DNA of 64,000 nucleotides from Pseudisothecium myosuroides (lineage: Eukaryota > Streptophyta > Bryopsida > Hypnales > Lembophyllaceae). The notes beneath the pieces were generated by a model. It worked only from the letters and a program-made list of their open reading frames with translations, was not told where the DNA came from and searched no databases. The translations under genes and the position numbers were made by a program. This document shows positions 45,301 to 54,989 of this stretch, piece by piece (position 1 is the first letter of the stretch; each line of letters begins with the position of its first letter). The stretch is taken from positions 10,295,296 through 10,359,295 of the forward strand of contig OX637292.1 of assembly GCA_951799445.1 (NCBI GenBank). The letters run 5' to 3'.

Positions 45301-47673
45301 AGAGATATTTAGCCAAGTCATGCGGACACCACTTGCTAATTATTCCAACCAAGTGTATGAATAGATGAGTTGCAGGGTTCCGTGTAGGAGACAGGAGCAG
45401 GTCCCTAATGGTTTTTGTATCCTCTTAGTTTCTTCTCTGATATGGACATTCACAATGCAGCGGAGTTGCCGTTGGAGTTTCCAGATGGGACCACTCCAGT
45501 TATGTCCCGGGTATGCATATATGATAGTGCAGTTGGAGGTGGAGTCGGTGTCGGTGCTCCTCTCAAGGTTGCCTTGCCGCCCCAGCTTCCGCCGGGAAGC
45601 TTGTACATGGAAGAGGTTCATGCCAAAGTACGTGAATGGTGGTGCTATGTCTCTTGTTTCGATTTCTAAATCATGAAAAGATTCATTCTATTTCAGCATG
45701 AAGATGCAATTTTCTTGCTGAGGAGGTTACAAGCTTGCATTCAGTAGCTCACAGCATGTGAATGAATATAGTGTTTTAAGTCTCAAGCGTGGACGTCCGA
45801 CTTGTGGAGTATTTGAGTTGAGTGAGCTGTGTTTGCTTATCGTGCAGTTTTAAATTTGAATTCAGACTGCTATAATCATGCGATCTTTTCTGAGAAGGAA
45901 GTTACTTTCAACTGTGTAGTTGGCAGAAGAATTGTGGTTCGCAGGTGGCGGTCAGCATCTGCCATTTGGTGCATCTCCACAGGTTAGCATCTCGCACCCT
46001 CAATTGTCCCAGAATTAGGAGAAAACTTAACTGTTATTGTCCTGCCCTTTGCAAATCATTTATCATGTACTTGGCTCTGAACTTGAATGTTATTTTTCAG
46101 GATGTGTGGGCAGAGTTAGGCCGGCCGTGCGGCATACATCAGAAACAGGTTAGACCCAGTATGTCCACTCGTTGAATTCCCATTGTGAATGTGCCTTACA
46201 TTTATGTATGGTTTTGCACAATTTAAGTTCGTCATTTCAATTGTCTTTCCAAATATTCATCCTGTCTTTATGTTCTGTTTCTTGTGATGTTTATGGTTTT
46301 ACCTAATTATTAATGAGTTTGCAGGTTGACCCGATGGTGATCCATTCTGCATCAGACCCAAGGCCTCGCACTGCTTTGTGTGGTGATTATTTCTATAATT
46401 ATTTTACACGGGGTATTGACATCTTGTTCGATGGTCAGGTGCGCAATCTATCGATAGTCATTTCAGTCAGAAATGCTAACGAATTCATTTAGAGACACTA
46501 TCACTTGTGAGATTTGTGGAGCTTTACTTCTCGTCGATGTTTGGATGACTTAGTGCGTCATTTACTGGTGTGGCTTTAAAACTGACGACGTGAGATGGAT
46601 TGGCAGAATCATCGCATCAAGAAGTTTGTGCTTCATACCAATTTTCCAGGTCACACGGACTTCAACTGTTACATCAAGTGCAACTTCTTCATCCAGGTTC
46701 CCCCAAGTAAGCCAGCCCAAAACCTTGTGGTGCAGCATTGCACATGGCAACTTTTTTTTAATGGTAGTGTGAAAATGGGCATACTCGATGCGTGCTTTGA
46801 AGATGTCTCCATTGAGTGCTCATTGTCAATGATAGGTATTGTGGTCAACAATCATTTCTGAGTTGTGGGAAGTAAGATGGAGAATGCTAATTGCGTCACT
46901 TTACTCATTTAAGTACATGTAGGAGTGTGATGTTTGGGAGATTTATAGAGCTGATAAGGGATCACTTTGAGTTAAAGAGCCAAATTTGTGGAGATCCAAA
47001 TTTTTATCACTTTATGATTTTCCTTATGCTATCGTCAGAGTGGGAGGTTGCAAGTGTATGAATAGGTGACGGAATCAGTTTTCTAACGGTTTTAGAATCC
47101 GCAACCTTATCAGATGATGGTGACGAAGAACTCGACAAAGCTGCGAACGGTAATGGCCTTCAACGGTGTATCACTGCTGACACCAAATGGAGCGAAGTAC
47201 AGGTAATTTATATAGCCAGCATGCAAGTCCTTACTAGTCACTTACAGAGCGGTTATGTTTGCACCAGTATAAGCAGTTACTTGATTTCATATTGAAGTTC
47301 TTCTAGTTAGAGTTAGAGGTTATTCATTCACAGGTCCTGAGTACGTGGACAATGCTTCAGGGAATACTAGGTGATGGTGGTCGTGCTGCAATCCAAACTC
47401 AGGGCTCTGTTAGCAATCCATTTGGTCCAACATTTGTATATGGCTACCGCAACATTGCCCTGGAGGTGAGTGTCGTTTCGCTGCTGTGGAATGCTACCTA
47501 GTGTAGACCATTACTTGCCATGCAAGTTATACTTCGTTTATTTGTCTGATTTTGCCTTAAGCCAGGTATTGCAATTCCAAACTGGGATCACTCTAATACT
47601 TGGTGGCATGACTCTGCAGGTAATGAAGAATGGACATATTGCAACTGTGACTCTGTTCCAGAGCAATGTGTGA
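42391..47673 (+). CDS. PHAF1 / UPF0183 family protein (At3g51130-like)
   Basis: Cytosolic protein conserved from plants to animals; the animal member PHAF1 (C16orf70) acts in autophagy at phagophores. Exons: 42391-42448, 42687-42769, 43161-43235, 43673-43740, 43825-43930, 44078-44138, 45461-45627, 45920-45982, 46101-46148, 46325-46438, 46607-46706, 47096-47202, 47334-47465, 47620-47673. All junctions are GT-AG and phases agree, giving 411 residues, the usual family length. Family strings occur in order: MGGLTLDLRPGAGLG, MRYATSSIGG, FVAVYALFGPTFPG, LPLEFPDGTTPV, LPPGSLYMEEVH, QHLPFGASPQDVWAELGRPC, SASDPRPRT, KKFVLHTNFPGHTDFN, VMKNGHIATVTLFQS. For exon 11 the donor A|GTAAGC (46706) is chosen over CAG|GTTCCC because only it keeps the TADTKWSEVQ frame. 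No damage is seen. Confidence 0.95.
43260..43560 (-). repeat. intronic repeat, inverted copy (intron 3)
   Basis: Reverse complement of 45130-45440. Shared blocks include GGAGACAGGANCNNGTNCCG, GACTTGGCTAAA, AATGGAAATGA and AACAGANTTAGCTCTTG. It lies in intron 3 of the PHAF1-like gene. Confidence 0.75.
44185..45105. mobile_element. TTAA-ended element, long class, in intron 6 (copy 6)
   Basis: 921 bp with TTAA at 44185-44188 and 45102-45105. Ends TTAACCCCTAAAGGACCG and CGGTCCTTTAGGGGTTAA are perfect inverted repeats of 18 bp. The right half aligns closely with the reverse of 63505-64000. Non-coding. It accounts for most of intron 6. Confidence 0.9.
45130..45440 (+). repeat. intronic repeat, direct copy (intron 6)
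   Basis: Partner of the inverted copy at 43260-43560. A third, direct and diverged copy lies at 46925-47085 in intron 11 (shared GGGATCACTTTG, TTATCACT and AAGTGTATGAATAG blocks). Non-coding. Confidence 0.75.
46925..47085 (+). repeat. intronic repeat, third copy (intron 11)
   Basis: Diverged direct copy of 45130-45365. GATGTTTGGGAGATTTATAG, AAGGGATCACTTTGAGT and TGCAAGTGTATGAATAG align. It ends about 10 bp before the acceptor of exon 12. Confidence 0.65.
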
Positions 47674-48867
47674 CTTCCACAATACATTTCCTTCGCTATA
47701 AATAATGTAAATGATACAAGTAGGGAATGTCTTCCTAGTGTACAGCTCGTTTAACTAGCTTCCTAAGTGAGAGATTCGCAGAACTCCGAGATTAGGAGCG
47801 AATCTATTCTTTATGATCTTGGTTCCCATAGTTCCTCCACCTCTGGACTTCAGTGTAGGACCTCTGGCTACCAGCTGTTGTCACCATCATTCATATTGTG
47901 AACTTAATCATCATTCATGATCTCCAGGGAATGGAGATAGTACTTGATAACCTTATTATAATATAAGGTGGCGGCACCTTAAACTGTCAGGCACCTAAAT
48001 CAAACTTCTATTTTGTGCCTAATAGCAAACCAAATCTGCATGTGAAATTGCTAGTCTAGTGTTTTAACCTTGAGTAGATTGTCAAAGTGGGTATTCAAGG
48101 CTGTTGTTATTCACACATCACTCTTTGTTGCTTCAAGGTTCCAAATGCTTTTTTGTTGAGTCAATGCCCCATTGTAGGGGGCCCATAGTGTGTTGCTTTT
48201 GAAAAATTATATGGTAGAATCCCCTATTCTTGACCAGGGAACCACACCCAACCTATAGGGTGCAACTATTTTCAACTAAGGTTGGAACTCATTTCCAAGC
48301 AAAGCTTAGAATATGTTTTTTCTCCTTTTCAAGGGTGGGATCCTTTTCAAGGGTGGGACTAATAAGGTTATCACACATGTTCCAAAGTAGTGAGCAAGAA
48401 AATAGGAAGTAGTGAGCGAGAAAGTAGTTATTCTATGATCGGAATTGGGAGAGTCTAAATATTGGCTATTAGTTCGGACAACTTTTTGGCTTTCAAAAAT
48501 CACAATAATTTCAATTTTGGGAATAAATTTTCAAAAAATATGCAATATTTCCAATATTTCCTATCTTTCTACATGGCAAAAATTTTACTTGCCTCATATT
48601 GCTTATGATCTGGTTAAAAATTGATTAAGTGATTGACAATGGGTGGTTCTACCTTAGCATATTCTCCGAGCAACAAAAATAACTCAGATTTTATGTACAA
48701 CATCTTTCACTGCATTTCACTAATTTAAATTTTCACAATGTGGCCACATGGAAGGCACGACAATGCTTATAATGAACAATATAAGGTGCTACTATTCCTT
48801 AATAAAAATAGGAAATAGACGTTTGGCAGTTCTTTATAATATTGTCAGAATATGAAGCATATTGTTG
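47674..48867. other. 3' flank of the PHAF1-like gene, intergenic
   Basis: Presumed 3' untranslated region followed by non-coding DNA. A 16-bp direct duplication (TTTTCAAGGGTGGGA, about 48326-48357) is present. No gene is recognised. Confidence 0.45.
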
Positions 48868-49522
48868 TTAACCCCTAAATGCCCAAGGCCTGTTTTGAGT
48901 TTCTTGGAATTTGCTCTAACTTGAACTAAATGCCAACATTTTGATAAGTTGTATCAATTTTTTTTGAATTGTAACCGTACAAATTCAAACTAGACATGTT
49001 AGAGATCTCGTAGGAAAAGAAAACACAACAATATTACTTATGGAGCGAATGATTATAATGTTTGACCATGAGGGTGTTAAAACTGCAAAAGTGATGCGAA
49101 GTCTTTCAATCCTCTTTTCAAAAGTTAAATCTAAAAAGTTGGTGACCAAAAAAATATGAGGTTAAAGAGCCTAACATATATTACCCGAATCAATTTACGG
49201 CTTCTTAAAATCTACTCTATAATTTTTTTTAATTAATTTTGAATGTGAATTTTCCTCCAAGATCTAGTGTATTTGAGGCTCATTTCCAAGAGCTCTCAAC
49301 ACTACGGGAAGTCAAGATTGCACTGGGTACCCTAGCACAAAATCTTGAATAGAAAAATCACTATCATTTTTTTTCAAGATCAAATTTTTGATGCTAAAAT
49401 TAGACTTCAAGAAGAACTTTCTAAAAATATAAACTACTAAAAATAGCAACTTGGTTAAGTTTTATTTAACTTCAAAGTTTTGCAAACACCAGATTTGGGT
49501 GCCTTGGGCATTTAGGGGTTAA
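48868..49522. mobile_element. TTAA-ended element, medium class (copy 7)
   Basis: 655 bp; TTAA at 48868-48871 and 49519-49522. Ends TTAACCCCTAAATGCCCAAG and CTTGGGCATTTAGGGGTTAA are perfect 20-bp inverted repeats. It is clearly homologous along its length to 57285-57934 (shared TTCTTGGAATTTGCTCTAA, GGCTCATTTCCAAGAGC). Non-coding. Confidence 0.93.
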
Positions 49523-49771
49523 GGTATCTGTTAGTAGCAAGCGCCTGCAATTGCTTTGTTTGTAAGCGATGTTCTCCAATTCTTTTCCCTGAGAATTTGG
49601 CAGGTATAAATGCAAGAGAACAGACGAACCTTTCTTGTCCCTAAACGAAGCAGTTTATGCCACCATGAAGGACCAACGAAAGTTAATATAAATACCTTCA
49701 GTATCGGTATCGGAACAGCTGTGTCTGAGATTCCCTGCGGGTTCACTCCCAGATCGGGATTCGAGTGGCGG

Positions 49772-49845
49772 GTTTTCGTGGTGTAGTTGGTTATCACATC
49801 AGTCTAACACACTGAAGGTCTCCGGTTCGAACCCGGGCGAAAACA
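49772..49845 (+). tRNA. tRNA-Val (anticodon AAC)
   Basis: 74 nt. The acceptor GTTTTCG pairs with CGAAAAC, with A as discriminator (49845). The anticodon stem TCAGT/ACTGA holds the loop CTAACAC with AAC at 49806-49808. A box TGGTGTAGTTGG at 49779-49790 and B box GGTTCGAACCC at 49824-49834 are intact. No intron and no encoded CCA. The acceptor stem is A/T-rich but fully paired, so the gene looks functional. Confidence 0.95.
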
Positions 49846-49853
49846 TATTACCC

Positions 49854-49859
49854 TTTTTT
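49854..49859 (+). terminator. Pol III T-run after tRNA-Val
   Basis: Six T residues begin 8 bp after the tRNA end, the usual RNA polymerase III stop signal. Confidence 0.85.
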
Positions 49860-49967
49860 GTGTCTTCGGAACCTCGATCCAAACTATTCTGATATTTCTC
49901 TTGCAAATATTGCAAATTTCCAGAAAATATTTTTGTCTTCTGTAATATTTTTGTCTTCTGCAAAGTT

Positions 49968-50059
49968 TGATTGATTTTGGCACATGGAAGTGATTGTTTT
50001 TGGCACATGGAAGTGACTGATTTTGGCACATGGAAGTGACTGATTTTGGCACATGGAAG
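49968..50059. repeat. 23-bp tandem repeat (TTTTGGCACATGGAAG core)
   Basis: Four copies at 49968-49990, 49991-50013, 50014-50036 and 50037-50059, with a fifth isolated copy at 50168-50190 preceded by the same CTGCAAAGTT context. A doubled TATTTTTGTCTTCTG lies just upstream. The minus-strand frames rich in HVPK/MCQNQ are by-products of the repeat. Confidence 0.92.
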
Positions 50060-50285
50060 TGGGAATCGGAAAGCAATTTTCAATTTTCAGAATTGCTTTC
50101 ACCAATTTTCATGGACTTCTCTATGATCTTGCTAGCAAACCACTGATGTTTTGTATTCTGCAAAGTTTGATTGATTTTGGCACATGGAAGTCCGCCCTTA
50201 GAATCCATATCTTAAGACAAGTTGTTTGTTTGTTTTGTTTTGTTTGTATATTACGTTGAGATCTCCCGGACCGTGCGTCCCCTAG

Positions 50286-50575
50286 TGGCGTGCTTGGTAC
50301 CGTCGAAAAGCCCTCGGCAAGGAGGGGTGCACGGGCTTTGTTCCGTGGCATTTGGATCCGCGGTGGAAAAGTTATTGATTTTTGAGTTATTTTTGGATCT
50401 TAAAAATGATTAAATTATGCTAAATTATGTATTTTTTGAACTGTGTGTTGATTGGTCACGTTCTTGGTACCACTGGAAAGCCCTTGGTGAGGAGGGGTGC
50501 ACAGGGGTTGTTTTGTGGCATTTGAACCTACGGTGGGAAAGTTATAGAATTTTTAGTTCTTTTTGGTTTAAAAAC
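50286..50575. repeat. direct duplication of a ~125-bp unit
   Basis: 50286-50415 and 50456-50575 align over CTTGGTACC...GAAAGCCC, GGAGGGGTGCAC, GTGGCATTTG and GGTGGNAAAGTTAT. Divergence is moderate, so the copies are not recent. Origin unknown. Confidence 0.75.
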
Positions 50576-50619
50576 TTATTTTTACTGTTGTTTTGGCTAT
50601 GGCAACAGCACATGGGCAC

Positions 50620-50930
50620 ACTAAGGTAGGAGGCTCATAAACCGACCATCTAAGAGTTGTTTTCCATTTCGGAGAAGCTAAAATCCTTGAAACAATTTTT
50701 AATAAATTTTAGTAGGAAGAAAAACGGAATTCACATCTAACCCAAGTTGTTTCATATTTTTTGGACCTTTGTGGAATTAGCTATGAATGTTTGAAGTTGA
50801 AACGTAGTAGTCACTAAAAGCGACCACCTCCTGAAATGTACATTGTTGGTACATTGGAAGAAAGCAAAATGTACCACTATGCCATGATCGGTTTTACAAC
50901 CCGGTCGCTTTTAGAGCAGACTACCTTAGT
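50620..50930. mobile_element. CTAAGGTAGGAGG-family MITE (copy B)
   Basis: ACTAAGGTAG (50620-50629) and CTACCTTAGT (50921-50930) are perfect inverted ends. The interior aligns with 63225-63504 (GTNGTTTCATNTTTTTTGGA, TTGTGGAATTAG, CCACCTCCT). Non-coding. Confidence 0.85.
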
Positions 50931-52433
50931 ACAAACTATAGTTGCAAATTCCATGGCAACAAATGTTGCGATACTTGTATTTGAAATTCCTTATACATCC
51001 TTCCAATCTCCCATATTACGTACAAAATTGAATGATCAAAGTATATGATCTTTTGCATTAGAAAGTATCTATAAGATCCATTTGAAATCTCCTATATTGC
51101 AAACACAAATGAATGGTCAAAGCTCACGCTCTTTGCATTATAGCATAACCACAAGATCTTCTGAATGTTCACAATAATACTTCTTTGTACTCAGAGAAAA
51201 AATTCCAAAATTTCACATTTTCAGTCGCTTTTTACAAAAAACTGTACAATGCTAAGGGGTTAGGTATTGTTGAAGTATAAGATTTCTACTTTACAAAATT
51301 TGGAAAGCTACAATTCTTGACTATAATCTAAGCTCTACTACTTTTTTGAGATTTATTTCGAAAAGGAAAATGTGAACATTGACAGTTCTTATATTTTCAG
51401 TGTATTGAAATACTTAACTTCATCACCAGAAAGTTTCAATTGTTTTTATCGTTAGCACTGGAAGGCAAAATTAAAAGATCTCACCAATAATGAAGTTTTT
51501 ATTTTAGAAATTGAAATTTGACAGTCGGTCTACATTGTGATAGAATACAATGCTGTGTGCAATTCTTACAGAGGTAGTGGAGAAGCAACAATTTTTCTGA
51601 CAAGCTTCTTTTCTTTCTGTAAGTTTTCCTTGAGACTTGGGAAGGATGTGAAGATGATTCCTTGATACCATGCAAATTCCGTGCTCTTCAACAATATTCA
51701 AATAAAGTTGTTTAATCAAATATATTTGAATGTTAATGAGTGTAATTCGTAAATTGTTAAGCAATGAGTCAAGGTACATGAAATAAGAAGAAACATGAAA
51801 CAGATCAACATCAAGAAGAAACTCTTCTATTTCCTCTCCGAAGTAAAAATTCTGTACTCTCACATGCCTTGGCTACACTTTGGGATAACATAATCTTTAA
51901 CTTGAGAGATGAGCAGTTGAGATCACTGACTTCAACAATCAGGTTAAGCACAGCGAGGGACGAGCAATGAGACAAAACTGGAACGAGTACAAAGTACAGC
52001 CTGCTCCAATCAGACCTGATTCAAAGAAAAGACAGGTCTGCCAATTAAGGGACCTAAGATTTCAAATTCCCGCAGGATGACATCATGATTCGACTTCTTA
52101 TAAAAAAAAGCCGGTCTATACAGAGATCATTACAATGAACTAACGGAACACTGCGCCACCAAATGCGTCGACAAAAGCAGTGGCATCGGAATTCGGGATC
52201 ATCAAGTCTCTACATTGCCTAGAGATGGCAGGGAGGTTCGCAATGAGGTGAGAGGTGCTTGCAGGACACCCTCAAACAGCAATCGGGATCGTAGCTGCCC
52301 TGAGATGAGAAAATTAAGGAAAAACGGAGGAAAAACCCCCACGCCATGGCAATCGGCTGCACAACCCGAGAAGGCAGCTACAAGTAAAACCGTGACATTT
52401 GTCCAAATTGAGAAAGCGGCCTCAAATCCTCAA
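50931..52433. other. intergenic DNA, no gene recognised
   Basis: AT-rich to about 51900, then the presumed 3' flank of the minus-strand oxygenase-like gene. A 119-codon minus frame at 51504-51863 is low-complexity and unrecognised. The imperfect direct repeat AAATTCC/CCTCCNATAT...AAATGAATG...CAAAG (about 50985-51045 and 51087-51145) suggests a small local duplication. Confidence 0.4.
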
Positions 52434-54989
52434 TCATCCCACTTGATTGGCGGAAACTAGCTCCTCCACATAGTCCAACAAAACTTGGTCGTACAACTTT
52501 TTGAGTCTCTCCAGGGCCCTCTCCTTGTCCCGCTCAGGCGCCGTCTCTAGCTGGAAGTGCAACCCGATGAACCGTTGGAATCCACCCCCAGCATCGAACT
52601 GCACGCGTGAATAACAACCAAAAGAATGTCCATCAAGACCATCGCAAAAAAACAGAAATCAAATTGCAAGAATTCAGATTTCAGCTTCACATGCACATTC
52701 AACAGAAGGCATGAACCTGTGGCAAAGGAGAATAACGAAAAACACTAGAGACAAGAAAGTAAGAAAAATATGTCAACCCCATACCTGAGCTCGCCCTCCA
52801 GCTTCGAAGGCCGCTTTCGCCAACCCGCTGATGTCCACTTTGTGTCCAACCACCTGCGGTTTCCCTGTTGGAACGGGCTTCCCTTTAGAGCGCAAGTAAT
52901 CGTACACGCTCTTCACCGCGAAACGCTGATCCTCCATCACTGCACCCTTCGCAGGATAGTGGCCCTCCTCACCGCCAACATGCGGGGCTCCTGTCACTTC
53001 ATCAGAACTATGGGGAATTACTTAGGGCAATAAAATAAAAAAGAAATACCACGCAAAAAGAATCAACAAATACATCGAACACAATGCTCTCAAGGGACAC
53101 CACTCATTGCAAAGATGCAACAGTCCACCTCACAACAACAAAACCATCAGTTCACAGCCTTACAAGCAAGCATCCCATGTTGACCTTGACCGCTTTCCAC
53201 CAAGGCCAGCTCGCTCTCCTGCGCAGCGGACCAGCCAGGTTCGTAAGCTTCCAAAAAAGCCTGCTTCGCTTTGTTCGGAAGGTCGTGAGGATGAACGAAC
53301 GGCACGCCCGCAGGCCAATCCATCTCCGCTCGAAGAACCGCACACGGACTGTCCATCGACGGCAGGTGCTGCTCCTCGCACTCCTTCAAGTTGCAGTAAC
53401 GAATCTTCAAACCCTTACGGTCGGCGATCTCCTGCACTCGTTCCTTCAGCACCCGCTGCGCCTCAAGACGTAACCTCTTCGATGGAGCAAGGGGTTTCCC
53501 TCGAGAAACTTGCTTCTTCCGCTTCATCGTGGACTTCAGTTGAGCTGTAGCTGGAACAAAAACTACACATACAAAAAGGGCCAATTACACATAATGCATC
53601 GCTGACCTGCAATTGCCCAAAACCGATATGCACTAGATGGTCTTCCACCGATCACACGCTAACCCCGCCGAGAACCACCTAAATCAACCCTTCAAACATA
53701 GTATGCACGAACCCAATACCCCCCGCTTCGGACTCCAGCACGTATTCATCTGCGCTTCCCTTAAGAACACGGACTCCTTCAGGAACACGGACCGGTGACG
53801 CTTTACACAACATAAAAGGAACAAACACTCACCTTCCAGCGGAGCCGCAAACGAGAACGTAGGAACACCGGGACGAGACAACAGCTGATCCATCGGATGC
53901 GAACGAAGCATGAAGTCGTGCACCGCCACAGGCTGCTGGAAAGGACCTCCCACCGGATGACCCGCAGCAGTCATAGCAGAACAGTGAAGGATCGCAGTCG
54001 CGCGAGGCATCAGCTTGAAAGACACGCTGCAACGACCCAGAGGCATCGAACCCTGAGACGGACTCAGGTCCACATTGTGGTCCGTTCGATGCACCGTCGG
54101 ACTCAGGTAACCTCCGGTCGCCTGGTACAGGGACATACCAGAGAACAAAACCATCTCCTGCGGACCCAAGTCCGCGTCCACCACGAACCAACGACCCTGC
54201 AGGTCGCGGATTTGGAGACCCGCCTTGTCCGACTTCACCAGAGTCAGCAGACCTTTGTCGGCATCCTCTTCGTACATCGGAAGCGCACCTTGCTCCACGC
54301 TCATCATGTTCGCAGGCTGGTGAGCTCCGGGTCTGCAAGCATTCAGTCCACCGCCAGGGACGGGTCAATTCGACAACCAAGAATATCGAAACACAAACAC
54401 TTCCAGTTCACATTCCCCGACCTCCATGGACACCATACCTGTTGTGACACACACTGGTCAGCACCGAGGTCGCCATCTCACTCGTCTTCAGCGGAACATT
54501 GTCCAGCAGATCCGTGAAAGAAAAGCTACGAAGCTCCAGCGAGCAAGCGATGGCATCCAAGATCACGCGGGTCGCATGACCCAGGGAAGCGAACAGTTCA
54601 GGAAGACCCGTCGGAGGCAGCTCCGAAGACGCAGCTCCGTCCACATTTGACCTCCCGGGTCGAAAATCGTAGACCTCCCTCGAATGCTGCGGCTCCGCAT
54701 AGTACCCCACCGTCCGATTCCAATTCTGAGGGTCATCTGCGTGGACCGTGTCCGCTCCCACCATGGGTTTCGAATGGAAGAACATACGCACCGAGTCCAG
54801 CACGCATCGCAGCAGCACGTCGTCCGAGTGGGGCAGTTGGATGATGGCCGCGTTGAAGTTCCGCAGGGACTGGGACAGACACGCCACGGCGTGCTTGTAA
54901 TGTTCCGAAGGCAGACCATCGACAGCGACCAAATCCGTCAGCTTGATACGGGCTGGGGATGAAATACCCGCTGCTGCCATCGCGCCCAT
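52434..54989 (-). CDS. 2OG-Fe(II) oxygenase-like protein (plant At5g48020-type)
   Basis: Plant-specific member of the double-stranded beta-helix family of isopenicillin-N-synthase type. Exons, in gene order: 54989-54439, 54332-53833, 53550-53164, 52996-52785, 52598-52434; GT-AG borders and consistent phases give about 604 residues (597 with the alternative exon 3 donor at 53185). Start: MGAMAAAGISSPARIKLTDL, with a second ATG three codons on. The core GLLTLV...GRWFVVD...TVHRTD...RCSVSFKL keeps the distal His and the Arg-x-Ser 2OG-binding pattern. Where HxD should precede GLLTL the sequence reads DAD, so iron binding is doubtful. The C-terminal extension is family-specific (RLEAQRVLKERVQEIADRKG, VGHKVDISGLAKAAFEAGG, GLHFQLETAPERDKE). 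Gene intact; substrate unknown. Confidence 0.9.

Noticed and set aside
45340..45621. 93-codon minus frame
   Set aside because: Antisense to exon 7 of the PHAF1-like gene.
46590..46861. several 60-88 codon frames on both strands
   Set aside because: They are the wrong frames of exon 11 of the PHAF1-like gene, whose correct frame is fixed by family motifs and splice phase.
49799..50105. three overlapping minus frames of 73-94 codons with repeated His-Val-Pro-Lys-type peptides
   Set aside because: These arise from the 23-bp tandem repeat, which is open in all three frames, and they run into the tRNA gene.
49968..50190. CRISPR-like array
   Set aside because: The 23-bp units are directly abutting with no spacers, and the DNA is plant nuclear.
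53107..53550. 147-codon plus-strand frame over exon 3 of the oxygenase-like gene
   Set aside because: It is the antisense shadow of a well-supported minus-strand exon; the GC-rich codons leave the opposite strand open.
53897..54517. 206-codon plus-strand frame
   Set aside because: Antisense to exons 1-2 of the oxygenase-like gene; His/Arg-rich with no domain.
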